From JBBECJ01 sp963763325 (lineage in GTDB: Bacteria; Chloroflexota; Chloroflexia; Thermomicrobiales; CFX8), in the NCBI GenBank assembly GCA_963763325.1, contig CAVXOL010000013.1:1-60439 (forward strand): DNA of 60,439 nucleotides, given 5' to 3'. The position numbers and the translations under genes are program-made. Shown in pieces: positions 37,472-46,501 of this stretch. Numbering within the stretch: position 1 is the first letter of the stretch; every line of letters begins with the position of its first letter. Under the pieces are notes generated by a model. It was given only the letters and a program-made list of their open reading frames with translations, made no database searches and was not told where the DNA came from.

Positions 37472-39243
37472 ACGACACCTGCACGGCCATGCGCCGGTTG
37501 CTCTCTGAGCAGATCGACGGTGCACTGGCGACCGACGAACGAGCCGAACTACGCGCCCACCTCGCCACCTGCCCCAACTGCCGCGCGTTCGAGCGTGACC
37601 TGCAGGCCGGGCTGGCAGGTATCAGCCGGCTGCCACGCGTCAGCGGCAGCAGCGCCGTCCGCGAAGCCGTTCTAGCAGGAGTCCACCCGGGTGGACGGTC
37701 AGCGTGGCCAGACGGCTGGCGCGACTGGACCGGTCAACTCGCGAAGCTCGGTGGCGCAATCGCCGGCTTCGCGCTCGTAGCAGTCATCCTGATGACCGTC
37801 TTCAACGGCTCCGGCAACGGCACTGGAGAGCCGGATGATCGCTTCAGCGGAACCGGCGGCCAGCCCGACACGACTGAAACGCCGACTGCGACGCCCGAAC
37901 CCATAGCAACAATCCCGTCAACGGCAGATGTTTACGCCCCGCAGCCATGTGTTGACGGACAGTTCGAGTTTGACCTGTCCGTCAACGGTAACGCAGGCGA
38001 CACGAGCGTCAACAGTCCAGGCTTTGTGGAGATTACCGTCCAGGCGCTGAAGAGCACCGGCGGCGTCGAGTGCCAACTAATGATGCCGATCTCGCTCCAG
38101 ATCAATGACAGAGATGGGGTACCGCTCCAGATCGAGGGAAACCCGGTGATGGCCGAGTTTGGCGCGACCATCGGCGGCGGAGAGTCGAGCGTGTCATTCG
38201 CCTGGCTGAACTGGTGCGGCGAGAACGTCCCGCTCAGCGTTGCGGTGGAATTCCTGACCGATTCAGACAGCAGTTCAGGCATCGGACAATCGATCGACGT
38301 CACGCCACCGTGCGACGATCCCAACCAGCCGTCGAAGCTTGGCCTGACGACAGCAGCCGAGATTGTCCCAAGCGCCGGTACCTGTGAGGCCGGAACCGTC
38401 GTCCTGACGTCCAGCGACATGCAGCGCGAGGGCGACGAAGTGTTCATCTGGGCCACCTCCGGCAACGTCGCTGCCGCCAACCTCGATAGCTGCGAGGCCG
38501 GCGAACTCGTGACGGTGACACTCACCGACGATTCGGGAACGCCACTGGAGATCGAGGGCAACGGGATCGAACTGATGCTCAAGCCGAATGAGTCCGGTCA
38601 GTTTCAGTGGGCCGGGGCCATCTGGACGAACTGGTGCGGCGCGCCGGACGGCGCCAACCTGACCGTCTCGCGGTCCGGTGCCGGCACGCCCGCCTGGATC
38701 CACGTCACGCCCGCCTGCGTCGACGGCAGCCAGCCATCGCGGCTGTCGCAGCTCGAACTGCCGCCGCCCGACGACATGTGGCCGGACATCGACCCCAGTC
38801 TCACCAGGCCAGGCATGACGATCACCGAGCCGCCGGTCTGCGACGTGACGACACTCGACCTGTCGCTGGCCACCTCCACGGAGCACCGCGACCTCATCCT
38901 CCAGGTAGACGCTGGCGGCAACATCGACGATCCGGCGCTGATCTGCTACCTGGAAGGCGACGTGACGTTCACGATCACCTGGGCGGACGGCCAGCCGCTG
39001 TTGATCGACGGCAACGGCCTGGAACTCGGCGATGGCGAGTACGACATCACCAGAATCCTCCCTGTCCCTGGCTTCGCGCAAGCCTACTGGGAGAACTGGT
39101 GCGGCGAGTCCGGCCCATTCACAATCACGGCGACGGTCGACGGCCGGGGGCTGACGACCGAGGTCGACAACGGACCCGAGTGCACCGACCCGACCCAGCC
39201 ATCGACGCTCCACCTGCCCGACTACCTGCCGCAGAAACCATAA
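37468..39243 (+). CDS. Anti-sigma factor with triplicated extracellular domain
   Basis: 591 residues. The N-terminal zinc-binding anti-sigma domain has HLATCPNCRAF (HxxxCxxC). One membrane helix, LGGAIAGFALVAVILMTVFN, lies near residue 100, then a Thr/Pro linker. The outside part holds three divergent repeats of about 130-150 residues, each ending with the block NWCG and, later, QPSxL (PLQIEGNPVM/PLEIEGNGIE/PLLIDGNGLE mark each). It should hold the ECF sigma factor inactive until an extracytoplasmic signal is sensed by the repeats. Confidence 0.82.
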   Translation: MNDTCTAMRRLLSEQIDGALATDERAELRAHLATCPNCRAFERDLQAGLAGISRLPRVSGSSAVREAVLAGVHPGGRSAWPDGWRDWTGQLAKLGGAIAGFALVAVILMTVFNGSGNGTGEPDDRFSGTGGQPDTTETPTATPEPIATIPSTADVYAPQPCVDGQFEFDLSVNGNAGDTSVNSPGFVEITVQALKSTGGVECQLMMPISLQINDRDGVPLQIEGNPVMAEFGATIGGGESSVSFAWLNWCGENVPLSVAVEFLTDSDSSSGIGQSIDVTPPCDDPNQPSKLGLTTAAEIVPSAGTCEAGTVVLTSSDMQREGDEVFIWATSGNVAAANLDSCEAGELVTVTLTDDSGTPLEIEGNGIELMLKPNESGQFQWAGAIWTNWCGAPDGANLTVSRSGAGTPAWIHVTPACVDGSQPSRLSQLELPPPDDMWPDIDPSLTRPGMTITEPPVCDVTTLDLSLATSTEHRDLILQVDAGGNIDDPALICYLEGDVTFTITWADGQPLLIDGNGLELGDGEYDITRILPVPGFAQAYWENWCGESGPFTITATVDGRGLTTEVDNGPECTDPTQPSTLHLPDYLPQKP

Positions 39244-39310
39244 CGATCGGGAATCGGGGCAAGTGAGCGGCGTCGGCCTTCTCCGAATCCCGATTCCCGA
39301 TTCCCGATCG
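39244..39310. repeat. GGGAATCGG-type inverted repeat
   Basis: CGATCGGGAATCGGG (39244-39258) and its exact complement at 39296-39310, 37-base centre, between convergent genes; may act as a terminator. Confidence 0.75.
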
Positions 39311-39311
39311 T

Positions 39312-40040
39312 TCACATCTTCCGAACCGCAGCCGTCAGATCACCGAGCGAGGTGCGCTGGCGGCCGTTGGCGTCGAAGTTGTCAGGGGCGAGCCAGGTCT
39401 CGTAGCACTCACGCAGGGCGGGCCACTCGTCGTCGAGAATCGAGAACCAGGCCGTGTCGCGGTTGCGGCCTTTGGCGACCATGTGATTGTAGAAGATGCC
39501 CTCGAAGGCGAAGCCGAGCCGGACCGCGGCCGCCCGCGAGCCGGCGTTGAGCGCATTGCACTTCCACTCCATCCGCCGGTAGCCGAGGTCGTCGATTGAG
39601 TGACGGATGAGCGTATAGAGCGCCTCGGTCGCGGCGGCAGTGTTCTGCAGGGTCGGGCCGAACCAGATGTGGCCAATCTCGATCGTGCCGAAGATGGGAA
39701 CGATGTTGAGGTAGCTGGCGACGCCGGACGCCTTGCCGCTGGCCAGGTCGCGAATGGCGTAGAAGACCGGATCGGCGCTGGCCGAGCAGCTGCGCTGGTA
39801 GGCAGTGAACGCCTCGACCGACTCATACGGCCCGACCGCCAGGTAATCCCAGATACGCAATGCGGCGTCGCTGCCGTGGGAGGCATCGTACAGCTCGTCA
39901 GCGTGGACCTGCGCGTTGAGCGGCTCAAGCCGCATGTAGCGACCGTCGAGGTTCGTCCGTGCCGGCCAGAGGCCAGGCGGCGGATCGACGAGGTTCGCGG
40001 ACGGCGCGCGATCGCGGACTGGTTCGGGTCGCTGGCTCAC
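39312..40040 (-). CDS. GNAT N-acetyltransferase (RimJ/RimL-like)
   Basis: 242 residues. GRYMRLEPLNAQVHADELYD at the start, YLNIVPIFGTIEIGHIWFGP and LGYRRMEWKCNALNAGSRAA followed by VRLGFAFEGIF give the RimJ-like acyl-CoA fold. The acceptor, whether protein N-terminus or small molecule, is unknown. Confidence 0.83.
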   Translation of the reverse strand: MSQRPEPVRDRAPSANLVDPPPGLWPARTNLDGRYMRLEPLNAQVHADELYDASHGSDAALRIWDYLAVGPYESVEAFTAYQRSCSASADPVFYAIRDLASGKASGVASYLNIVPIFGTIEIGHIWFGPTLQNTAAATEALYTLIRHSIDDLGYRRMEWKCNALNAGSRAAAVRLGFAFEGIFYNHMVAKGRNRDTAWFSILDDEWPALRECYETWLAPDNFDANGRQRTSLGDLTAAVRKM

Positions 40041-40134
40041 GGCTTCGGTTTCCCTTCAATCTTCGGCGTTGGCTGCTGCCCACGTCCGGGCGAGTTCCAT
40101 TGTCGGGTCACTTCATGCCAATGGCACGGGCCAA

Positions 40135-41061
40135 TTACGGGCTGCCAGTGGTACCACTGATTGCCCTGGCCCAGCGGGGCCACTCCTGCTCCTGGACGAA
40201 GCCGGTCCGCTCGTAGAGCCGCAGCGCGTTCGCGTTGCGCCCCTCGACAGCCAGCACGATTTCGCCGGCCCCGCCCGAGCGAAGATGGTGGATACCCCAG
40301 CGCAACAACTCGCGGCCCAGACCAATCCCGCGAAACTCGGGCAGGACACCGAGCGTGCTGATCTCCGCGAAACGATCGCCCTCAGCATCATCGACGATCG
40401 TCCGGCAGAAGCCAACCAGCCGGCCACTCGCGTCCGGAGCTGGCACGACGGCGATGTCAGACGGGTCAAAGGTTGAGCGAGAGTGCGCGAGGCGCATCAT
40501 CTCCAGCGACACGTTCATCGGTGTCGGATGGTCCGCGAACGATCGGTTGACGAGATCGCGATACGACTCGTCGTCCGGTCCCGGCTGGAAGGCGCGTGGC
40601 TGGTAGCCGTCCGGAAAGTTCGGCGGCGGAACCGCGACATCCGGTCCGAGCCGCAGCTGCCAGAGGCTCGAACGATAGGCAAATCCAAGGCTGGCCGCGA
40701 ACGCCTCAGCCGGATCGTTGCCGATGGGCGGCGCGAGTTCCAGTTCAGTCTCGCCCCGCTCACGAGCGTCGACGAGAGCACGTTCAACCAGCAGCGAGCC
40801 GTGCCGTTGCCGGCGATGACGTGGGAGGACGGCTATCAGCGGATACGAGGGATCGAAGAACCCCGTCAGCTCATCCTCGGCCACGCTGACGAGCATACTG
40901 CTCGGGCCAAGCGCTATCCGGTCGAGCAGGTGCTCCAGGTCGCGCGGCATCGTCCCACGCAATTCGCCGGCGTCGAGGGCAGCGAAGAGGATCTCACGGA
41001 TGGCCGGAATGTCGACGCTGGTAACCTCGCGGACGAGCGGAACAAACGAGCGCTCGGACAT
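40135..41061 (-). CDS. Tandem GNAT acetyltransferase
   Basis: 308 residues with two GNAT domains, like mycothiol-synthase-type proteins. The second has a good CoA loop (LGVLPEFRGIGLGRELLRWG) and LAVEGRNANALRLYERTGFV; the first has a weaker one (LPRHRRQRHGSLLVERALVD). Substrate unknown. Confidence 0.8.
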   Translation of the reverse strand: MSERSFVPLVREVTSVDIPAIREILFAALDAGELRGTMPRDLEHLLDRIALGPSSMLVSVAEDELTGFFDPSYPLIAVLPRHRRQRHGSLLVERALVDARERGETELELAPPIGNDPAEAFAASLGFAYRSSLWQLRLGPDVAVPPPNFPDGYQPRAFQPGPDDESYRDLVNRSFADHPTPMNVSLEMMRLAHSRSTFDPSDIAVVPAPDASGRLVGFCRTIVDDAEGDRFAEISTLGVLPEFRGIGLGRELLRWGIHHLRSGGAGEIVLAVEGRNANALRLYERTGFVQEQEWPRWARAISGTTGSP

Positions 41062-41158
41062 AGCGACACCGGACCCTTCTGGCTGCCCGATCGGCAGGGA
41101 CAGCTATCATTGCAGCTTCGACCCTGGCGGCAATCTACGCACGAAGTGAGGTCTGCAA

Positions 41159-41464
41159 ATGAATCATGACATGGATCATGAAGAAAGCGTCCGCTACCTG
41201 GCGGCGAAGGAGCGCGTCGAATAACTGCGCGGATTCTACGTTCACCTGACGGTGTATATCCTCGTCAACCTGTTCCTCTTCGGCATCAACATGGCGACCG
41301 ACCGCGACAACCTCTGGTTCCACTGGCCGCTGCTTGGCTGGGGAATCGGACTCGGAGCCCATGCCCTGACCGTGTTTGTCTTCAATGGACAGCTCGGCAA
41401 GGGCTGGGAAGAGCGCAAGATCGCCGAACTGATGGAGAAGGATCACCGTCCGCCGCGTGAATGA
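41159..41464 (+). CDS. 2TM domain protein with in-frame TAA
   Basis: MNHDMDHEESVRYLAAKERV then a TAA at 41222-41224 where the family has Glu, then LRGFYVHLTVYILVNLFLFG and WFHWPLLGWGIGLGAHALTV, ending in EERKIAELMEKDH. Both sides are in one frame, so a single G-to-T change explains the stop. About 101 residues if read through: two membrane helices and a short charged tail. Function of 2TM proteins is unknown. Confidence 0.6.
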
Positions 41465-41569
41465 CAGCAGCCGCCAGTCGATCCTCCGGGCACCAGTTCT
41501 GCGAACGACACCCGCAGCGCGGGCGGGGTGTCGATCGTCATCAGTCGGGCCAGAGTACGAGGAAGTAGT

Positions 41570-42142
41570 GTGAGCATCAGCGAGGAACGCCGGACGGTCG
41601 GACAGCGCGGGCGCGAGATCGCGCTGGAGCGGGTCGCGGCAGCAATCGAACGGGTGACGCCGACGATTCGGTTCCTGATTCCGCCACTGCTGCTCGTGTT
41701 TGGCAGCGGCATAGTCGCGGCGGCCGTGATCGGCCACGGGATCTGGGAAGAGTTGCGGCCGTTGGACCTGGTTGACGTGTTCGCCTTCGCGCTGCTGATG
41801 GCACTGCTGTTGCTGCCGGCGGTGCTGCTGTTCCTGTTCTGGCTGGCGGTGACCGCCGTTCGCGAGCTGCCGGACAAGCTGCGACAGTTCCCGGAGACGG
41901 CTGTCCGGCATGGCACGACGCTGGGCAAGATCGCGCGGGAGACACGGGAGCGACGCCGCCGGTTCCGCAATCTGGGCCGGATGGCGAAGCTGCTGTATAG
42001 CGCGAAAGAGGATCTGCTGCTCTACGCACCGCTGCTGGAGCTGCTCAACCCGGTCCTGCTGGTTGGAACACTGCTGTCGGTGCCGTTCGTCATCGTTCAG
42101 TGCCTGATCGCGGCGGCGATTCTGGCGAATCGGGCCACCTGA
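41570..42142 (+). CDS. Membrane protein with basic loop
   Basis: 190 residues from the GTG at 41570 (GAGGAAG upstream). Hydrophobic segments FLIPPLLLVFGSGIVAAAVI, VFAFALLMALLLLPAVLLFL and LVGTLLSVPFVIVQCLIAAA flank an Arg-rich cytoplasmic region (RETRERRRRFRNLGR). No family recognised. Confidence 0.6.
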   Translation: MSISEERRTVGQRGREIALERVAAAIERVTPTIRFLIPPLLLVFGSGIVAAAVIGHGIWEELRPLDLVDVFAFALLMALLLLPAVLLFLFWLAVTAVRELPDKLRQFPETAVRHGTTLGKIARETRERRRRFRNLGRMAKLLYSAKEDLLLYAPLLELLNPVLLVGTLLSVPFVIVQCLIAAAILANRAT

Positions 42143-42183
42143 AGTGACGTGCGATACTGCTGTCGCGGAGAGGGAGGGGCAGG

Positions 42184-42651
42184 ATGCGCCTGATCGTCGG
42201 GGCCGACCACGCGGGATTTCCATTGAAGGGCGTCGTCGTCGATGCGCTCAGGGAGTGGGGGCACAATGTCACCGACGCCGGGACGCACACGCCGGACCCG
42301 ATCGACTTCCCGATCGTCGCCCGCAACGTCTGCGATCCGGTCCGCGCTGGCGAGTATCAGCGCGGGATCATGGTCTGCGGGACCGGGATCGGTGCCTGCA
42401 TGGCGGCCAACAAGATCCCCGGTATCCGCGCTGCCCTCTGCCACGATGTCTACTCGGCCCACCAGTCGGTCGAGCACGACGACGCGAACGTCCTCTGCCT
42501 CGGAGCACAGATCGTCGGCGACCGGCTGGCGCTCGATCTGCTACGGACGTGGCTGGCAGCCGAGATGAGTGACGAAGAGCATTTCCAGCGACGAGTCCGG
42601 TTGCTGGCCGAGATGGAACGTGAGGCGGCAGTGGAGTTTGGTGACGCGTGA
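42184..42651 (+). CDS. rpiB: Ribose-5-phosphate isomerase B
   Basis: 155 residues of the RpiB/LacAB family, converting ribose-5-phosphate and ribulose-5-phosphate in the pentose phosphate pathway. VGADHAGFPLKG at the start and the catalytic Cys in GIMVCGTGIGACMAANK are diagnostic, as is DDANVLCLGAQIVG. GAGGGAGGGG precedes the ATG. Confidence 0.92.
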   Translation: MRLIVGADHAGFPLKGVVVDALREWGHNVTDAGTHTPDPIDFPIVARNVCDPVRAGEYQRGIMVCGTGIGACMAANKIPGIRAALCHDVYSAHQSVEHDDANVLCLGAQIVGDRLALDLLRTWLAAEMSDEEHFQRRVRLLAEMEREAAVEFGDA

Positions 42652-42884
42652 CGCGTTGACGAGGACCTTGATTCTTGCCCTGTCATCCTGAACCGCAGTG
42701 AAGGATCGCCTGGCCCTGACAACCGGGGCGGTTCGGTCAGACAAACGGCGTTCTGACGATCAGCGCTCTCTGGTCTCGGACGCTGAGCGATCCTTCACTG
42801 CGGTTCAGGATGACAGGGCAAGAATCAAGGTCCTCGGGTAACAGCCGTCTCTGGATCGCGTCACGCATCACGCATCACGGCCTA
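42639..42884. repeat. Nested palindromic element, copy B
   Basis: The inner arms 42660-42709 and 42787-42836 are exact 50-bp reverse complements containing TGTCATCCTGAACCGCAGTG, a variant of copies A and C present in both arms. Outside them lies a second inverted pair: GTGACGCGTGACGCG (about 42640) and CGCGTCACGCATCACGCATC (42864-42883). Confidence 0.9.
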
Positions 42885-43502
42885 CTCATCTGGCGCGGCG
42901 CCTTCGATGAGCAAATCGACATAACCTGCGATCGTTTCGGGGAGATCCGCGATTGGGCCGCCGCCGAAGAGGACGCGGTAGATGATTGCGCCGATCAGCA
43001 TGTCGAGCGTGCGGTGGATGTCGAGATCGGCGCGGAGATTGCCGCGATCGACGCCGCGCTGGATGATGGCGAGAGCGGCGGCCTGGCGCGGCCCAACGAC
43101 GCTCTCGACGAAGATCGGCTGGAGCGTGGGGTTGGTGATAACGGCGCTGAGAAGGCGGACGATCATCGGTCCCAGGATGGTGCCAAAGGTCGTCGCGGCG
43201 AAGCGTTCGATCAGCAGCCGGAAATCCTCGCGGACGCTGCCGGTGTCGGGCAGAGTGAACTCGGGATCGGGATTGAGGGTGCGGAGGGCGGCGGCGACGA
43301 GGGCGTCCTTGCCGTCATAACGACGATAGATGGTCGCCTTGCCGACCCCGGCGCGGGCGGCGACGGCCTCGATGCTCATACCTTCGTAGCCCTGTTCGAC
43401 GAGGATTTGGAGGGTCGCGTCGTGGATGGCGCGCTCGGCCCGGACGCTGCGAGGGCGTCCGGGCCGGCGTGGTTCAGTCGTGGTGTCCGCCTGGTCGGTC
43501 AA
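42882..43502 (-). CDS. TetR/AcrR family regulator
   Basis: 206 residues. The HTH is VEQGYEGMSIEAVAARAGVG followed by KATIYRRYDGKDALVAAALR. The gene follows the MFS pump with a 4-bp overlap, so it is its cotranscribed repressor. Operator candidate at 45112-45131 upstream of the pump. Confidence 0.88.
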   Translation of the reverse strand: MTDQADTTTEPRRPGRPRSVRAERAIHDATLQILVEQGYEGMSIEAVAARAGVGKATIYRRYDGKDALVAAALRTLNPDPEFTLPDTGSVREDFRLLIERFAATTFGTILGPMIVRLLSAVITNPTLQPIFVESVVGPRQAAALAIIQRGVDRGNLRADLDIHRTLDMLIGAIIYRVLFGGGPIADLPETIAGYVDLLIEGAAPDE

Positions 43503-45091
43503 TGGCCTGTCGTTTTCACTGGCACGAGATCGATCTCGTTGCCAGTATCGCGCATCTCAACCAACGCATCCTCGTGTTGCTCGCGGGCGGGGAGGAAGAC
43601 GGCGGCGAAGATGGCGCCCGCCAGCGCGAAGCCGGCCGCGACCAGCAGCGAGGTGCTCATGCCGTCGATGAAGGCCGAGCGGGCTGATGAGATCAGCGCG
43701 GCACCATCGGGGCCGCCAAGACGGGCGGCGATCTGGACGGCAGCGCCGACCGAGTCGCCTGCTGCACTGGCGACAGGAGCGGGCAGGCTCGCGGTCGCGT
43801 CTTCCATAGAAGAGGAGTAGGAGGTTGTGAGCAGGCTGCCGAGGATCGCGACACCGAGCGCGCCGCCGACCTGGCGGGTGGCGTCGTTGACCGCCGAGCC
43901 GACACCGGCGTTGTCCTTCGGGACGGCGCCCATGATCGCCTCGGTGGCCGGGGCCATCGCGGTGCCCATCCCATAGCCGAGGATGACGAGCGAGGTCGCG
44001 ACGAGGCCGTAGCCGCTGCCGGTATCGATCGTCGACAGCAGCGCGAGACCACCGGCGACGACGGTCAGACCCCAGCTGACGATGATCTTCGTGCCGATAT
44101 GGCTGGCCAGCTTGGTGCTGCTTCCAGCGCCGATGATGATGCCAAGCGCGACCGGCGTGACGCGGATACCAGCTTCGAGCGTGTCATAGCCCAGCACGAA
44201 CTGCAGGTACTGGGTGAGTGAGAAGAGCGAGCCGAACATCGCGAAGAAGACGAGCGAGATGGCGATGCTGGCGCCGGTGAAGCGCATGTTGCGGAAGAGA
44301 CGCATGTCCAGCATCGGATGGGCGATCCGCCGCTCCCAGATAACGAAGGTGGCCAGGATGAGAGCCGAGATGGCGAAGCCGACCAGTGTCTGGACACTCG
44401 ACCAGCCATGCGACGGAGCTTCGATGATGGCGTAGATCAGCGTTCCGAGGCCGGCGATCGAGAGGATCGCGCCGCCGGGATCGAGCGGCTTGGCGTGCGG
44501 GTCTTTCGACTCCGGGACGAGGAAGATACCAGCAAGCAGGGCGGCAGCGATGATCGGGATATTGATCAGAAAGACCGAACCCCACCAGAAGTGCTGCAGC
44601 AGCCAGCCGCCGACGACCGGACCGAGCGGAACACCGAGACCGGCCGTCATCGCCCAGATGGCGATGGCCTTGGGGCGTTCGTGGGACGGGAAGACGTTGG
44701 TGAGGATCGAGAGGGTGCTGGGCATGATCAGCGCGCCGCCGATGCCCATGATTGCGCGCCAGAAGATCAGCTCATCCGGCGAACTGGACCAGGCGGCGAA
44801 CGCCGACGCGACGGCGAAGATACCGAATCCGGCGAAGAGACCGAGCCGGCGGCCGAAGCGGTCGGAGAGGGCGCCGGCCGTCAGGAGCAGGCCGGCGAAG
44901 ACGAGCACGTAGCTGTCGATGATCCACTGGAGTTGGCTGCTGGTAGCCGAGAGGTCGGTGACCAGCGTCGGCAAGGCGACGTTGAGGATCGTGTTGTCGA
45001 GGCTGATGACGAGCAGGCTGAGGCAGAGGACGATCAGTGTCCACCAGCGCTTGGGATGTCCGGTTTCAACATAGCGGTCGGTCGCGGTCAT
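43499..45091 (-). CDS. DHA2 family MFS multidrug transporter
   Basis: 530 residues, 14 predicted membrane helices, EmrB/QacA type. LDNTILNVALPTLVTDLSAT is the DHA2 N-terminal motif; ALSDRFGRRLGLFAGFGIFA is motif A; WRAIMGIGGALIMPSTLSIL is motif C-like. Proton-driven export of lipophilic drugs is the family role. Regulated by the cotranscribed TetR protein. Confidence 0.9.
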   Translation of the reverse strand: MTATDRYVETGHPKRWWTLIVLCLSLLVISLDNTILNVALPTLVTDLSATSSQLQWIIDSYVLVFAGLLLTAGALSDRFGRRLGLFAGFGIFAVASAFAAWSSSPDELIFWRAIMGIGGALIMPSTLSILTNVFPSHERPKAIAIWAMTAGLGVPLGPVVGGWLLQHFWWGSVFLINIPIIAAALLAGIFLVPESKDPHAKPLDPGGAILSIAGLGTLIYAIIEAPSHGWSSVQTLVGFAISALILATFVIWERRIAHPMLDMRLFRNMRFTGASIAISLVFFAMFGSLFSLTQYLQFVLGYDTLEAGIRVTPVALGIIIGAGSSTKLASHIGTKIIVSWGLTVVAGGLALLSTIDTGSGYGLVATSLVILGYGMGTAMAPATEAIMGAVPKDNAGVGSAVNDATRQVGGALGVAILGSLLTTSYSSSMEDATASLPAPVASAAGDSVGAAVQIAARLGGPDGAALISSARSAFIDGMSTSLLVAAGFALAGAIFAAVFLPAREQHEDALVEMRDTGNEIDLVPVKTTGH

Positions 45092-45111
45092 CGTTGACTC
45101 CCTTCTGCATT

Positions 45112-45131
45112 ACGATACAACATCGTATCGT
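45112..45131. promoter_or_regulatory. TetR operator upstream of MFS pump
   Basis: ACGATAC, AACATC, GTATCGT: perfect 7-bp arms with a 6-base centre, 20 bases from the pump start. Typical size and place for the TetR protein encoded at 42882-43502. Confidence 0.75.
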
Positions 45132-45337
45132 TATCGACAGAATAGCACGGGTTGTTACGGAACGCAAGGGTCTCGTAATACCGACATCTCACACTCCAGA
45201 GCCAACTCGTCTATGAGGAGCCACACGCCGCTCGTCTGGTTCGCATCGGGCAGGCGGCACGTCGCGGTATGCAACAATCGCGGACATTGATGACACACGT
45301 GAGGCGCCGGTGTCGGCGCAGGGATGGGGAAATTGCA

Positions 45338-46501
45338 ATGGCAGGGTTAAATGGCAGGCACGGATTCTCGACGCGGGCGATTCATGCGGGTGAGCACGCC
45401 GACCCAGCGACGGGGGCGCACAACACGCCGATCTATCAGACATCGACGTATGCGTTCCACTCGCTGGAGCAGAAGGCGGCCGTCATGAGCGGCGAGGCGG
45501 AGGGGTACGTCTACACACGCGGCGGCAACCCGACGACACATGCCTTCGAGCAGAAGGTGGCGGCACTGGAAGGTGCCGATGCAGCGGTCGCCGGTGGCTC
45601 GGGGATGGCGGTTATCATGGCGGCGATGCGGGCGTTCGTCCGGTCGGGCGACCATATCGTCGCGTCGGACGATGTCTACCACTGGGCGACGATCTACCTC
45701 GAAGAGGAAGCGCCACTCGACCGGATCGACGTCACGCGGGTCGATATCGGCGACCTGGATGCGGTCCGGGCGGCGATCCGACCTGAGACGAAGGTGATCT
45801 ACACCGAGTTCCTCTCCAACCCGCAGATCAAGGTGGCCGACGTCGCGGCGCTGGGTAAGATCGCGCGGGATGCCGGTATCCTGCTGATCGTCGACAACAC
45901 CTTCAGCAGCCCGTACCTGTTCCGGCCGCTGGAGCACGGGGCGCACCTCTCGCTGCACTCGGCGACCAAGTACCTCTGCGGGCATGGCGACGCGCTGGCC
46001 GGGGTCATCTCCGGCAGTAAGGAGCTGATCGAGCCGATCCATCGCCAGATCCAGGTGCTCGGCTCGTGCATCAGCCCCTTCAACTCGTGGCTGCTGCTGC
46101 GCGGGATCAAGACGCTGGAGATGCGAATGGAGCGGCACTGCCGCAACGCGCTGGAGGTTGCGCGCTTCCTCGATCGCCAGCCGGATGTCGAGGTCGTCCG
46201 CTACGCCGGGCTGGAGAGCCATCCGGGTCACGATGTCGCGGCGCGGCTGCTGGAGGGCGGCTTCGGCGGGATGCTCTCGTTCCGGCTGCGGGGCGGGTCG
46301 GAGGCGTCCAACCAGTTCGCTAACGCGCTCCAGCTCTGCGATCACGCGGTGAGCCTCGGCGACGTCAACACGCTGGTCTGGCCGCATATCAACGACCTGG
46401 TGCGGGTCTCGGTCGGCTGCGAGAACATCGAGGATATCATCGCGGATTTCGAGCAGGCGCTGGAGGTGTCAAGCGTCGCGTCACTTGCGGTCGGAGACTA
46501 G
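45338..46501 (+). CDS. Cys/Met metabolism PLP enzyme (cystathionine/methionine gamma-lyase family)
   Basis: 387 residues. FSTRAIHAGEHADPATGAHN, YVYTRGGNPTTHAFEQKVAA, VDNTFSSPYLFRP and the PLP lysine in SLHSATKYLCGHGD are all present. It could act as cystathionine gamma-lyase, gamma-synthase or methionine gamma-lyase; sequence alone does not decide. GGGGAA precedes the ATG at 45338. Near the cysM-mec-cysO-moeZ cluster and plausibly part of the same sulfur metabolism. Confidence 0.87.
   Translation: MAGLNGRHGFSTRAIHAGEHADPATGAHNTPIYQTSTYAFHSLEQKAAVMSGEAEGYVYTRGGNPTTHAFEQKVAALEGADAAVAGGSGMAVIMAAMRAFVRSGDHIVASDDVYHWATIYLEEEAPLDRIDVTRVDIGDLDAVRAAIRPETKVIYTEFLSNPQIKVADVAALGKIARDAGILLIVDNTFSSPYLFRPLEHGAHLSLHSATKYLCGHGDALAGVISGSKELIEPIHRQIQVLGSCISPFNSWLLLRGIKTLEMRMERHCRNALEVARFLDRQPDVEVVRYAGLESHPGHDVAARLLEGGFGGMLSFRLRGGSEASNQFANALQLCDHAVSLGDVNTLVWPHINDLVRVSVGCENIEDIIADFEQALEVSSVASLAVGD

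Noticed and set aside
41222..41224. TAA in the 2TM gene as a recoded codon
   Set aside because: TAA replaces Glu, not Cys; no recoding system reads TAA as Glu here, and a single G-to-T change explains it.
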